Shown here in pieces: positions 34,209 through 43,419 of a DNA stretch of 64,000 bases. Location: assembly GCA_018830485.1 (NCBI GenBank), contig JAHJRQ010000013.1, positions 62,001-126,000 on the forward strand, written 5' to 3'. The stretch comes from Pseudomonadota bacterium (GTDB taxonomy: Bacteria; Desulfobacterota; Desulfobulbia; Desulfobulbales; Desulfurivibrionaceae). Within the stretch, counting starts at the first letter, position 1. Every line of letters begins with the position of its first letter. The translations under genes were made by a program, and so were the position numbers. Under the pieces are notes generated by a model. That model was not told where the DNA came from. It saw only the letters and a program-made list of their open reading frames with translations, and made no database searches.

Positions 34209-35075
34209 TTAGTTTTTACAGACAAGCGCTTCCGGCTTGGGAGCAAAAGCATTGTACGCCAGACTGATCCCCAGGGCAAAGACGGTGGTGCCCACCCCGA
34301 TCACGGCGCCGATGATGATCGGCGCGATCAGGGCCAGCCGGATCAGCACCGTGGCCACGGCATAGCCGGAATTGCGGAAGGAGACTTGATACTGCGCACT
34401 GTAGCGCAGCGAAATGAGCACCACCAGCACATCGCTGAAAACAAGCAGGGTATAAAAGGAAGCAAAGGCGTTTTCCGGCAGCCCATGGGCGAAATAGCCC
34501 CAGAGGTCATTGAGGCAGATACCCACGAAAGAAACCAGCAACAGCAGGGCGATCATCTTTTTGGCAAGAATGAAGTGGCTGCGGATTTTCTCATCCCCGG
34601 TGATCGGGTGGGAGCGCTGGGTCTTGTAAAAAAAACCCAGGACAACAAAGATACACAGAGCGCCAACCGCCGAGGCGATGATGTTTCCCAGGGTTGGGGC
34701 AATCTCGGCCCAGAGCAGCGGTTCGCTGTAATGGGAAAATTCCTTGAAGGTATCCCGCAGGAGAATCAGGGAAAGGATTTCAAACTGTTTGCCCACTGAT
34801 TTGGAGACCGAGTGGGACAGGCTGAGAATAAGGCTCACCACCTCCAGGGCCAGCAAGAGGTTGAATGCCTGCTCAATGGCGGAAAGATGGGAAAGGGAAA
34901 CATGCGAGGCAAACGGCTCGGGCACAAGATGCCTCCGGTTCAACTCGATGAGGACAATGGCGAAAACAAAGAAACTTACCAGCACCGTGGCAAAAAACTT
35001 CATGCCCTGCTTGCTTTCCAGGTGCAGCTCGATCCAGTCAAAAAGAAAGCCGGCCCGTACCATGATGAATTCCAT
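34209..35075 (-). CDS. Multi-pass membrane protein of unknown function
   Basis: About 288 residues with six or seven hydrophobic segments, for example FFATVLVSFFVFAIVLIEL, IIASAVGALCIFVVLGFFY and LIAPIIIGAVIGVGTTVFAL. No transport or enzymatic motif is recognised. The ATG at 35075 is chosen over GTG 35087, with only a weak GGA site. It lies upstream of the NarL-type regulator on the same strand with a 118-base gap. The 300 bases upstream of it hold nothing else. Confidence 0.6.
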   Translation of the reverse strand: MEFIMVRAGFLFDWIELHLESKQGMKFFATVLVSFFVFAIVLIELNRRHLVPEPFASHVSLSHLSAIEQAFNLLLALEVVSLILSLSHSVSKSVGKQFEILSLILLRDTFKEFSHYSEPLLWAEIAPTLGNIIASAVGALCIFVVLGFFYKTQRSHPITGDEKIRSHFILAKKMIALLLLVSFVGICLNDLWGYFAHGLPENAFASFYTLLVFSDVLVVLISLRYSAQYQVSFRNSGYAVATVLIRLALIAPIIIGAVIGVGTTVFALGISLAYNAFAPKPEALVCKN

Positions 35076-35387
35076 ACTGTCCGCCACCGTCCGAGGGAAT
35101 AGAAAGAAGTACTTCCTCTATTTTTACTAATCTGGATTGTCTTGCGGCACAAGTTTTTAAGCGTTGTTACGCAATAATCCCCGTCTCCGTTTCCCGTCCG
35201 CCGCAACGGCCATGGATGGCGCCATTGTCCGGCAACAGCTCCCTGCATAGCCTCCATTCCCTTGCCTTGCCGCCATTGCTCCCCGGGACGATAAAATTCT
35301 TTGACTTCCGTCGACCGGATGAGCAATCATGAAAACAGGCGCTGTTCGAGTGCAGTCCATTCCATCCCGTGCGGCTCGGAGGTGATC

Positions 35388-36050
35388 ATGAGCGCGGAAA
35401 CAATACAGGGCATGCTCCGCACCATCGAAGACGAATGCCGTTTTACCGGGGGGCTGACCGGCCGCTACACCCTGCGCCAAGAAATCTTTGACGCCATGGC
35501 CACGGTACGGCGCGAGGACTTCGTCCCGAACGAACTCAAGCCCTACGCTTACGACAACAATCCCCTGCCCATAGGCAACGGCCAGACCATCTCCCAGCCC
35601 TTTATCGTCGCACTGATGACCGACCTGCTGGAGCCGGACCCCGACGACACCATCCTGGAAATCGGCACCGGCTCCGGCTATCAGGCCGCGGTTCTCTCCC
35701 AATTGGTCAAGCGGGTATACAGCCTGGAGATCGTTCCCCAACTGGCGCGGCAAGCTGCCGACCGCTTGCGGCACTTGGGGTACGATGCGGTGGAGGTCAT
35801 CGCCGCAGACGGTTCTTCCGGACTGCCGGAGCATGCCCCCTATGACGGAATCATCGTCACCGCCGCGGCGCCCCGCATACCACAAGCCCTGATCGAGCAG
35901 CTCTCCCCCTTCGGCAGGCTGGTGATTCCGGTGGGCCGCCCCCATCTGCCCCAGGATCTGTTGCTGGTGGAGAAATCCGGCAAGAGGGTCAGCAGCCGGA
36001 GCATCCTCTCCGTGGCCTTTGTCCCCTTCACCGGTCATGGGCAAGCCTGA
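35388..36050 (+). CDS. pcm: Protein-L-isoaspartate O-methyltransferase
   Basis: A 220-residue repair enzyme that methylates isoaspartyl residues in damaged proteins using S-adenosylmethionine. The family start VRREDFVP, the substrate loop PLPIGNGQTISQPFIVALM and the cofactor motif ILEIGTGSGYQAAVL are clear, followed by YDGIIVTAAAPRIP. ATG 35388 has GGAGGTGA just upstream. It is followed after 63 bases by the DUF1566 gene and may share its transcript. Confidence 0.92.
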   Translation: MSAETIQGMLRTIEDECRFTGGLTGRYTLRQEIFDAMATVRREDFVPNELKPYAYDNNPLPIGNGQTISQPFIVALMTDLLEPDPDDTILEIGTGSGYQAAVLSQLVKRVYSLEIVPQLARQAADRLRHLGYDAVEVIAADGSSGLPEHAPYDGIIVTAAAPRIPQALIEQLSPFGRLVIPVGRPHLPQDLLLVEKSGKRVSSRSILSVAFVPFTGHGQA

Positions 36051-36113
36051 GGAAGAGGACCGACGGTTGCCCCAGAAATCTCGCCAAGCCCCCCTGCTCC
36101 AGCGGAACACCCC

Positions 36114-37136
36114 ATGAAAACAGGGATATTGCAAACCGGGCAAACCCTTTGCTACGATGAAGAGGGCGGCGCTATCCCCTGCCCCGGCAGCGGCCAGGAC
36201 GGGGAATTCCGCCTGGGCCTGCCATGGCCGAGTCCACGATTTTCCCTGGAAAATGATACCGTTCTCGACCACCTCACCGGACTCGCCTGGGCCAGGGACG
36301 CCAACCTGAACGAATTCCCCCTGACCTGGCAGGAATCCCTCGCCTTCATCGCCGGAATGAATCGCCACAAATGGGCCGGCCATGATGACTGGCGGCTGCC
36401 CAACCGCCGGGAGCTCCGCTCGCTCATGAGCTATGAGGCGAAAAAGCCCTCATTACCCGAGGAGCATCCCTTCACCAACATCTTCCAGGGCTGGTACTGG
36501 ACTTCCACCACGGCGGCCATCCACCCGGCCTATGCCTGGTGGATCCACCTCGAAGGCGCCCGCATGTTTTACGGGCGCAAGGATCAGTATGCCCTGTTCT
36601 GGCCGGTTCGCGGCGCCGGACACAACCTTTTGCCAAGAACCGGGCAGATAACCTGCCATGACGCCCTGGGGCGGGAGATTCCCTGCCCGAACTCGGGGCA
36701 GGACGGCGAACACCGGCATGGCCTCGCCTGGCCGCAGCCGCGCTTTACCGATCTCGGCGAAACGGTCCTCGACAATCTGACCCTCCTCATCTGGCTCAAG
36801 GATGGAGACGTGGGCGGAAAGCCCATGACCTGGCGCCAGGCCCTGAATCTCATAGGCGAGATCAACCGGGGCAGCCTGCACGGCAGCAACGACTGGCGGC
36901 TCCCCGACATAAACGCCCTTGAATCGCTGGTGGACTGCTCGCAGGCAGAACCGGCCCTGCCGGACGGCCACCCGTTCCTCCGGGTGCGCGAGGCCTACTG
37001 GTCTGCCACCACCAGCTTTTTTGAAACGGACTGGGCCTGGGCTCTGTATCTTCACAAGGGCGCCTTGGGGGTCGGCCACAAAAAGGGGGAATCGTTTTCT
37101 GCGTGGCCTGTCAGGGTTTCCGGCGAAAAGGCGTGA
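36114..37136 (+). CDS. Duplicated DUF1566 (Lcl_C) protein
   Basis: A 340-residue protein made of two similar halves, each about 165 residues. Each half has the order CPxSGQDGE, a LAWPxPRF strand, DNLTxLxW, the hallmark DWRLPNRRELRSLM or DWRLPDINALESLV, HPF, a YW(T/S)(S/A)TT block and a closing WPVR. No signal peptide is present. DUF1566 domains are C-type-lectin-like folds related to formylglycine-generating enzymes, usually of unknown binding role. Its stop is 2 bases from the stop of the convergent dctM. Confidence 0.78.
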   Translation: MKTGILQTGQTLCYDEEGGAIPCPGSGQDGEFRLGLPWPSPRFSLENDTVLDHLTGLAWARDANLNEFPLTWQESLAFIAGMNRHKWAGHDDWRLPNRRELRSLMSYEAKKPSLPEEHPFTNIFQGWYWTSTTAAIHPAYAWWIHLEGARMFYGRKDQYALFWPVRGAGHNLLPRTGQITCHDALGREIPCPNSGQDGEHRHGLAWPQPRFTDLGETVLDNLTLLIWLKDGDVGGKPMTWRQALNLIGEINRGSLHGSNDWRLPDINALESLVDCSQAEPALPDGHPFLRVREAYWSATTSFFETDWAWALYLHKGALGVGHKKGESFSAWPVRVSGEKA

Positions 37137-37138
37137 CG

Positions 37139-38404
37139 CTATCCGAACAGTTCGACCAAAAAAAGGCTCAGCAGCGGGAAATAGGTGATGATTCCCAGGG
37201 CGACGAACAATATCCCCAAAAACGGCAGGGTGGCGGTGTACAGTTGGGCAATGGGCCGCTCAAAACGATAACTGGCCAGAAAAAGACCGAGCCCCACCGG
37301 CGGGGTGCAGTAACCGATCTGCAGGTTGGCCAGAAAGATGATGCCGAGATGGGTGAGATCAACCCCGTACCCCAGGGCAATGGGCACGATGAGCGGCACC
37401 ACCAGGACCAGGGCGGAAAAAATATCGAGCAGGGCGCCGACAACGAGCAGAAAAAGATTGAGCAGCAACAAAAAGGTATACTTGCTTGAGATATGCTCCC
37501 GGATAAAATCAAAGAGCCGGGCCGGAATCTCCTGATCGATGAGAAAGCTGGTGGAGGCCATGGAGGCGGCGAGCACCACGAAGATCCCCCCGAAGAGAGC
37601 CATGCTCCGCACCACGAGGGCAGGAAGCCGCGCCGGGGTGATATCCCGGTGCACGCACATCTCCACGAGCAAAACGTACAGGGCGGTCACCGCCGCCGCC
37701 TCGCCCACGACAAAAAAACCGCCGTAAATCCCTCCCAACACAATGACCGGCAAGGGAAGCTCCCAGGCCGCGGCGCGCAAGGCCCGCCGCATCTCCCCCG
37801 CCGGCAAAGGCTTACGGGAGCCACGGGTGGCGGCGCCTTTTTTGATGCTGTAGACGCCCAACAGAAGCAGCATCAACAGACCTGGCAGAATCCCGGCCAG
37901 AAAGAGGTGGTCGATCCGGGTCTCGGCTATGACCCCGTAAAGAATAAGAGGCAGGCTGGGGGGAAAGAGCAAGCCCAGGCTGCCGGAGGTGGTGATCAAT
38001 CCCAGGGAAAACTGCTCGGGGTAGCGGCCCTTGAGCATGGCCGGAAAAAGCAGGCCGCCCAGGGCAAAGATGGTCACCCCGGAGGCGCCGGTAAAGGCGG
38101 TGAAAACCGAACACACCACCAGGGCGATCACGGCCAGCCCGCCGGGAAGCCAACCCAGCAGCACGTTGGACAGGTCCAGCAACCGCACCGGCGCCTTGCT
38201 TTCGGAAAGTACGGTCCCGGCGAGAATAAAGAGGGGCAGGGAGAGCAGCATGGGGGTCTCGGCCAACCGGGACATTTCGATGACCACAACCGAGGGATCA
38301 ATGCCTGCACCATAAAAGGAGAGCAGGGCCAAAGCGGCCATTACCACAAAAAGAGGGCTGCCCAATATGGCCAAAACCAGGGTTATCAGTTGCAGGAATT
38401 GCAT
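37139..38404 (-). CDS. dctM: TRAP transporter large permease
   Basis: A 421-residue DctM-family protein with about twelve hydrophobic segments. It shows the family features LPLFILAGTVLSES, TAFTGASGVTIFALGGLLFP and PPSLPLILYG. It carries out sodium- or proton-driven uptake of an organic acid delivered by the binding protein. It is the last gene of the dctPQM operon, 8 bases after dctQ. The substrate cannot be read from sequence. Confidence 0.9.
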   Translation of the reverse strand: MQFLQLITLVLAILGSPLFVVMAALALLSFYGAGIDPSVVVIEMSRLAETPMLLSLPLFILAGTVLSESKAPVRLLDLSNVLLGWLPGGLAVIALVVCSVFTAFTGASGVTIFALGGLLFPAMLKGRYPEQFSLGLITTSGSLGLLFPPSLPLILYGVIAETRIDHLFLAGILPGLLMLLLLGVYSIKKGAATRGSRKPLPAGEMRRALRAAAWELPLPVIVLGGIYGGFFVVGEAAAVTALYVLLVEMCVHRDITPARLPALVVRSMALFGGIFVVLAASMASTSFLIDQEIPARLFDFIREHISSKYTFLLLLNLFLLVVGALLDIFSALVLVVPLIVPIALGYGVDLTHLGIIFLANLQIGYCTPPVGLGLFLASYRFERPIAQLYTATLPFLGILFVALGIITYFPLLSLFLVELFG

Positions 38405-38412
38405 ATCAGGAT

Positions 38413-38955
38413 CTAGGCCGGTTCCTCGAAAGATCGGATATCTTTTCCGGCCAGGGCGGCGCGAAAGCTCTGCACGCCGCCGAGCAGAAAACGGAGGGTG
38501 ATGGCTCCAAAGGCCAGGGGAAAAATCAGATTGAGCTGCCAGGAGGCAAGCCCGGCCATTGCCTGGCCATTGCCATACAGCGCCTCCTGACGGACAAAAG
38601 CAATGGCCATCCAGGTAAGCACCACACAGACCCCGGCGGCAAAGAAAGACCTGAATACCCGCAGCCAGCGAAAAATCGGCTTGGGCACAAGGTGGGAAGC
38701 AAGATCAATGGAAATATGTTTGTCCATCTTGGTGGCCACCACGGCCCCGAGAAGCCCGGCCCAGAGCACCATGACCCGCAGAAGCGGATCGGCCCAGGAC
38801 AACCCCCCGCCCCATACATCGCGCAATACGATCTGCAGACAGGCCAGACCGATCATGGCGGCGATCAGCAGCAATAGAACCGCCTCCTCAAGCCGCTCCA
38901 GCAATCGGCCTGCCTGCCGGATGCCTCCGGAAAGCCGACCCAGAGGCTCGCTCAT
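38413..38955 (-). CDS. dctQ: TRAP transporter small permease
   Basis: A 180-residue protein with four hydrophobic helices, including VLLLLIAAMIGLACLQIVLRD and GLLGAVVATKMDKHISID, typical of DctQ. It pairs with DctM in the membrane. The start overlaps the dctP stop by 4 bases (ATGA), which fixes it. Nothing unusual is seen. Confidence 0.88.
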   Translation of the reverse strand: MSEPLGRLSGGIRQAGRLLERLEEAVLLLLIAAMIGLACLQIVLRDVWGGGLSWADPLLRVMVLWAGLLGAVVATKMDKHISIDLASHLVPKPIFRWLRVFRSFFAAGVCVVLTWMAIAFVRQEALYGNGQAMAGLASWQLNLIFPLAFGAITLRFLLGGVQSFRAALAGKDIRSFEEPA

Positions 38956-39989
38956 TTGGCCGCACTCCCAGCGGGAGATTTCGCCCGAAAATCGGCAAGC
39001 AGCCGGGTCGCCACCGCGTAGATCTCCTTGGAAAAAGCGGTGCCCACCAGACGCGGCACGGTTTTTTGGTCACGCACCGCCAGCAACTGTTGCAGGGTTT
39101 CCTTCTCTGCCGCCACCAACTGGATGCCGTTTTTTTTCAGGGTCGCCAAGGCCTCTTCATTGCTGCGCCGGGTATCGACCAACAAGCCGGCAAAATGCTT
39201 TTTCGCGGCATCCTCCATCAAGGCTGCATGGTGGGGCGGGAGCCTGGCAAAGGCGCTCTTGGAAAAAACCAACCCGCCGTAGGCGTAACCAAAGGGGGTA
39301 TCGGTGATGTATTTTGTCCGGGTAAACCACTGGAGGACGATGGAGCCGTAAAAGCCGTTGAACACCGTGTTGATCATGCCGGTTTGCAGGGAGGAGAGCA
39401 CATCCGGGATGGAGAGGGGAATGGGGGTGACGCCCATGTCCTCGAGAAAGCCGCGGCTCAAGGGATCATTCTCCGGCGCCCAGCACTTGCTCGCCCGCAA
39501 CCGGGCCACGGTGGTCACCGGTTCGCTGGACATGGTGTAGACAAAACCGACCTCGGTCATGGCCAGCAGAACCAGATCCTTTTCTTGAAAGGCCTTTTGG
39601 AACAGCGGGAACAGCCCCTCGGCAACCCTGTCCACCTCGGCGTAGGACCGGAAGAAAAAGGGGATGGCCATGATCCGGAAATCCGGCACCGTCTCGCTGA
39701 TACCGGTCATGGTAAAGCCGCCGCCCTGGAGCTGGCCGATGCGCATCTTGCGGTACATGGCCCGGTCGTCGCCCATTACCCCGCCCATGTATAGCTTGAA
39801 GCCGATCTCGCCATTGCTCTTGGCAGTCACCTCGTCCTGAAATTCCTGGAAGCGCTTTGCCCAGACGCTGCCATCCGGGGCAAGGGTGGCGATCTTGAAG
39901 AGATAGCGGGGCGCGGCCTCTGCCCCAGAAGGAGCCATGAGCGCCATGCAGACGATGCCGAAGCAGATTATGCGCAACAGACGATGCAT
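38952..39989 (-). CDS. dctP: TRAP transporter solute-binding protein
   Basis: A 345-residue periplasmic binding protein with a signal peptide (IICFGIVCMALMAPSGAEAA) and the DctP start LFKIATLAPDGSVWAKRFQE. The arginine region and GYAYGGLVFSKSAF are as expected. ATG 39989 follows GAGGAGGAA. It has a TatT-type partner gene 230 bases upstream, so it belongs to the TPR-associated TRAP type, in which a trimeric TatT may pass a hydrophobic or lipid-like ligand to DctP; that function is from published work on a spirochaete system. Confidence 0.88.
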   Translation of the reverse strand: MHRLLRIICFGIVCMALMAPSGAEAAPRYLFKIATLAPDGSVWAKRFQEFQDEVTAKSNGEIGFKLYMGGVMGDDRAMYRKMRIGQLQGGGFTMTGISETVPDFRIMAIPFFFRSYAEVDRVAEGLFPLFQKAFQEKDLVLLAMTEVGFVYTMSSEPVTTVARLRASKCWAPENDPLSRGFLEDMGVTPIPLSIPDVLSSLQTGMINTVFNGFYGSIVLQWFTRTKYITDTPFGYAYGGLVFSKSAFARLPPHHAALMEDAAKKHFAGLLVDTRRSNEEALATLKKNGIQLVAAEKETLQQLLAVRDQKTVPRLVGTAFSKEIYAVATRLLADFRAKSPAGSAAK

Positions 39990-40022
39990 ACCTTGATTCC
40001 TCCTCGGGGCAACCCTGGTTGT

Positions 40023-40224
40023 TTCAACCGGCTCCTAAACCGTTATTCCGAAAAACTCCATCACCCTGGCTGGCAAGAACGGCATAATAAGCCGTAACAA
40101 AATGACAGTGATCACTTCAAACGGCTCCTAAGCCGTTATTCCGAAAAATCCCATCTGCTGGACGGCAAGAACGGCATAATGAGCCGTAACAAAATGATAG
40201 CGATCATTTCAAACGGCTCCTAAA
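40023..40224. repeat. Tandem repeat of about 92 bp between dctP and tatT
   Basis: Two full copies (40023 and 40116) and the first 17 bases of a third (40208) begin TTCAACCGGCTCC or TTCAAACGGCTCC. Each contains short palindromes such as ACGGCTCCTAAGCCGT. Copies differ at about 15% of positions. The partial copy runs into the tatT stop codon. Confidence 0.75.
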
Positions 40225-41110
40225 AAAATTCATCCGCCTGGGCCAGCAGCTTCCGAGCCCGCCGCTGGGCCAGAACATTGGGCAGGGTCAGATCCGGAGC
40301 TAAAGCAAGGTCAAAGGCCAGCGCCTCTTCCAGGAGACGGACGTAGAGCTCTTGGTCAAAGGTCTGCCGGGCGTAGTGTTCGGCATAGGCCACCAGAGTC
40401 GGAAGAAAGCGCCGATCGCCCAGGGCCAGGGCCTTCTCAAAATGGCCCCGGCTCACTTCCGGCCTGCCGCCCAGCATGGCCGGGCGGGAGCCATAATAGA
40501 TGCCGAGAAAAAGATGGGCGCCGCCGTGATAAAAACCCTCGTCCAGGGCCAACACCCGCAGCATCAACTGCTCAACCTTGGGCAGATCCGCGACCGCCAT
40601 GGGCGCCCCCTTGCTGAAACCGATCCAGGTGGCCCAGCCGTAACCACCCCAGAACAGTTTTTCCACCTCGCGGGAACCAACGGATTGCAAGGCCTCGCTG
40701 AAACCGGCAAGCGGCATCTGATTCGCGCCGCCAAGGCCTGGTTGCGTGCCCAGCAGGCGCAGCCCATACTCCCTGGCCCTTTCCCCCAAAACCGGCGCCC
40801 GCTCCGGACGGCCGCATTCGGGCATGATGCTCGCGTAAGCCGTATAGGCCTGGGTGCCATGCAGCAGCAACCCGGTATTGCCGGGATCGGAAACCAGCAG
40901 ACTGTCAAGCATCAGCAGGTATGAGGCCGCGCCATCACAGACCAGCTCCAGATCCGCCTGGCGGTTGAGATTCTTCACCACCGGCCCGACCATGGGGGGT
41001 ATCAGCAGCGAGGCGCACCCCTGGGACAACACCGCGATCATGGCCAGCAGAACGGTGAGCCCCCATGTTCTCTTGAAAAAAAAGCCCCGTTGATCAATGC
41101 TTTTCTGCAT
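40220..41110 (-). CDS. TRAP-associated TatT-family lipoprotein
   Basis: A 296-residue protein with a lipoprotein signal (LLAMIAVLSQGC) and helical TPR-like repeats, including DLELVCDGAASYLLMLDSLL and EVSRGHFEKALALGD. It matches the TatT component family of TPR-associated TRAP transporters. In the known system TatT forms a periplasmic trimer with a pore that binds the DctP protein. AGGGGAG precedes ATG 41110. It lies upstream of dctPQM in the same orientation, separated by the tandem repeats. Confidence 0.8.
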   Translation of the reverse strand: MQKSIDQRGFFFKRTWGLTVLLAMIAVLSQGCASLLIPPMVGPVVKNLNRQADLELVCDGAASYLLMLDSLLVSDPGNTGLLLHGTQAYTAYASIMPECGRPERAPVLGERAREYGLRLLGTQPGLGGANQMPLAGFSEALQSVGSREVEKLFWGGYGWATWIGFSKGAPMAVADLPKVEQLMLRVLALDEGFYHGGAHLFLGIYYGSRPAMLGGRPEVSRGHFEKALALGDRRFLPTLVAYAEHYARQTFDQELYVRLLEEALAFDLALAPDLTLPNVLAQRRARKLLAQADEFF

Positions 41111-41281
41111 GGCTCCCCTGATCCCTGTTGACGAAGCGCCTGCCGCCCGGGCATTTCGCCCTCTTTCGTCGAGTATACCACACCCTTTTGTCCCCGGGAT
41201 ACAGGCAAGCGAACCCGGCGCAAAAAAAATGCCCCGGCAAAAAATTTACCAAGGCATGGGGCGGGCTCACTTTTTCCCGGT

Positions 41282-41710
41282 TCAGGAAATAGCCACCAGT
41301 TCCAGATCAAAAATGAGGTCCTTGCCAGCCAGGGGCGGGTTGGCATCAAGAACGACAACCTCCTCCGTTACCGCCACAACCGTGACCACAACCAGTTCGC
41401 CATTGGGGCCGCCCATCTGCAGTTTCTGGTCCACTTCCGGGTTGAGATCCGGGGGAACCTGAGTGCGGGGCACCTCGATAACCAGCTCCTCATTCTTTTC
41501 GCCATAGGCTTTATGGAAGGGAATGGTGACCTTTTTCTTGTCGCCGATGGTCATCCCCAAAACAGCCTCCTCAAAGCCCACGATCACCTGGCCGCCGCCG
41601 AGGGTGAAACCCAGGGGATCGCGCCCGGCGGAGGAATCGAAAACCGTCCCATCCTCCAGCGTGCCGGTATAATGGATCTTGACGCTATCTCCTTTTTTAG
41701 CCTCTGACAT
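41282..41710 (-). CDS. SlyD-like FKBP-type peptidyl-prolyl isomerase
   Basis: A 142-residue isomerase. The FKBP start VKIHYTGTLEDGTVFDSS and VIVGFEEAVLGMTIGDKK flank an inserted flap (residues about 70-115) as in SlyD. It lacks the His/Cys-rich tail of E. coli SlyD. AAGGAGCA precedes the ATG. It assists protein folding in the cytoplasm. Neighbours give no further hint. Confidence 0.88.
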   Translation of the reverse strand: MSEAKKGDSVKIHYTGTLEDGTVFDSSAGRDPLGFTLGGGQVIVGFEEAVLGMTIGDKKKVTIPFHKAYGEKNEELVIEVPRTQVPPDLNPEVDQKLQMGGPNGELVVVTVVAVTEEVVVLDANPPLAGKDLIFDLELVAIS

Positions 41711-41933
41711 ATCGTGCTCCTTGTGGTCTTCTCCCTGGAAGGGATTTTATCTCCATACAATTAGGTCATTTATCACGAAGCACAACACAGCGCCGCGCCT
41801 TTTTCTCGATTGATGCTTGCTTAAGGCCCCTGTTTGGCTTTAAGCTGGGGCCTTACTCCTGATTCCCCCATAACAAAAAACCAGTGCGGCAGTGGAGCGG
41901 CACACGCAACGCCCCGCCGAGGAAGGATGTGCC

Positions 41934-42161
41934 ATGTTCGAATGGATTCTCACCGGGCTCAGTATTCTGGGAACCCTTTTCAACCTGCAGAAACATGTGG
42001 CAGGCTGGATAATCTGGACCATCGCCAATATCGGCTGGATTGTCAGCTTTTCCCACAAGGGCATGCCGGCCGAAGCGTTTCTTTTCTCGGTCTATCTGGT
42101 GCTGTCCGTTTACGGCATCTTCAAATGGTGGACCCCACGGCCCCAGGAAGACAAAGACTGA
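41934..42161 (+). CDS. Small PnuC-like membrane protein
   Basis: A 75-residue protein with three hydrophobic segments. WIIWTIANIGWIVSFSHKG resembles the conserved part of PnuC nicotinamide riboside transporters, and the length is about a third of PnuC. GGAAGGA lies 6 bases before ATG 41934. It could be a mini-PnuC that works as an oligomer or an unrelated small membrane protein. Confidence 0.6.
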   Translation: MFEWILTGLSILGTLFNLQKHVAGWIIWTIANIGWIVSFSHKGMPAEAFLFSVYLVLSVYGIFKWWTPRPQEDKD

Positions 42162-42171
42162 AAACCCCGGC

Positions 42172-43062
42172 TCACGCGCCCAGTTGGATGGAATCCTCCA
42201 CGCCGAGGGCCTGGTAGATATCCAGAGCCTGGCGGGAATGGTTCAGGGTGTAAAAATGAATGCCCCGCACCTCGTTGTCCAACAGATCGCGGACCTGCTC
42301 GGTGGCCCAGTGCACCCCAACCTTTTCCACCTGCTCATCGCTTCTGGCCCGATCCAGCGCACGCAGCAAGGCGGCCGGAATCCTGGCCCCGGCGGCAAGC
42401 TCGGCCATGCGCACCATGCCGCTCTTGGTGGTGATGGGCATGAGCCCGGCAATGATGGGCACCGTTATGCCGGCCAGGGCGCAACGTTCGCGAAAATCAT
42501 AGAAATCGCGATTGTCGAAAAAGAGTTGGGTCACGATATAGTCCGCGCCGGCATCAACCTTGGCCTTGAGATAGTCCATCTCCAGCAGCCGGTTGGGGGT
42601 GGCGGGATGTCCCTCCGGAAAGCCGGCGACGCCGACGCCCATGTGCGGGAAGTTCTTTTTGATGAAGGCGACCAGATCGGCGGCATAGGCAAAGCCGTCC
42701 GGGGGATGAACGAAATCGGTCTGCCCCTTGGGAGGATCGCCGCGCAAGGCCAGGATATTCTCCACCCCGCTTGCGGCATAATTGCGGAGTATCTCCCCGG
42801 TTTCCGCCCGGTTTGAGCCAACGCAGGTGAGGTGGGAGACAACGGTGAGGTTGGTTTCCTGCTGGATCCTGACGATCAGCTTGTGGGTGCGATCCCGGGT
42901 CGAGCCGCCCGCCCCGTACGTCACGCTGACATAGGCGGGCTTCAGGGGCATCAGGTCGGAGATGTTGGCAAAAAGATTTTCCCAGCCCGGCTCATCCTTG
43001 GGCGGGAAAAATTCAAAACTGAAGGAAAACCTGTTATTGTCGAGAATGTCCTTTACCAGCAT
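42172..43062 (-). CDS. metF: 5,10-methylenetetrahydrofolate reductase
   Basis: A 296-residue flavoenzyme that makes 5-methyltetrahydrofolate for methionine synthesis. Catalytic glutamate is in FSFEFFPPKD, and VSVTYGAGGSTRDRT, LTCVGSNR, ALRGDPP and DYIVTQLFFDN are all typical. Length is normal. In acetogenic or sulfate-reducing bacteria MetF may also serve the methyl branch of the Wood-Ljungdahl pathway, but no such gene lies here. Convergent with the PnuC-like gene, 10 bases apart. Confidence 0.93.
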   Translation of the reverse strand: MLVKDILDNNRFSFSFEFFPPKDEPGWENLFANISDLMPLKPAYVSVTYGAGGSTRDRTHKLIVRIQQETNLTVVSHLTCVGSNRAETGEILRNYAASGVENILALRGDPPKGQTDFVHPPDGFAYAADLVAFIKKNFPHMGVGVAGFPEGHPATPNRLLEMDYLKAKVDAGADYIVTQLFFDNRDFYDFRERCALAGITVPIIAGLMPITTKSGMVRMAELAAGARIPAALLRALDRARSDEQVEKVGVHWATEQVRDLLDNEVRGIHFYTLNHSRQALDIYQALGVEDSIQLGA

Positions 43063-43170
43063 AGTATCTCTAACCCGTTGTTTTGGTGAAAAATTTCAGA
43101 CATCAAAAGAAACACCTATCTACCAAATTTACCATCCGATTGCTCGAAAAATCCATGCCCGGCAGGAAAA

Positions 43171-43206
43171 AAATACGCGGCCAACGGCAAATACGCGGCC
43201 AACAGT
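43171..43206. repeat. 18-bp tandem duplication
   Basis: AAATACGCGGCCAACGGC (43171-43188) is repeated as AAATACGCGGCCAACAGT (43189-43206) upstream of metF on its 5' side and of the pentapeptide gene. No other feature is seen in the 43063-43239 gap. Confidence 0.65.
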
Positions 43207-43239
43207 TCCCCTCCGGACTCAAGGAAGCCGCATCTTGAC

Positions 43240-43267
43240 TTGACAAAGTCCGGCCCTGGGTTGTAAT
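43240..43267 (+). promoter_or_regulatory. Possible sigma-70 promoter of the pentapeptide-repeat gene
   Basis: TTGACA (43240-43245), 16 bases, then TGTAAT (43262-43267, four of six matches). It lies about 150 bases before the gene start. Confidence 0.35.
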
Positions 43268-43419
43268 CAGAATCTGGCTGGGTAAGCAATCACAGGGCGC
43301 CCTGCAATCACTTACGGTTTCGGGCACAGCGTGGCTCACGGCTCCACCTCCGAATCAGTTATCTGGCCCAGCAAGCACACATTGCGCCATCATGAAGATG
43401 GCCGGGGGATCACACAACG

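Noticed and set aside
40023-40224. Possible CRISPR array or insertion sequence
   Set aside because: The copies touch without spacers and there is no transposase or terminal inverted repeat.
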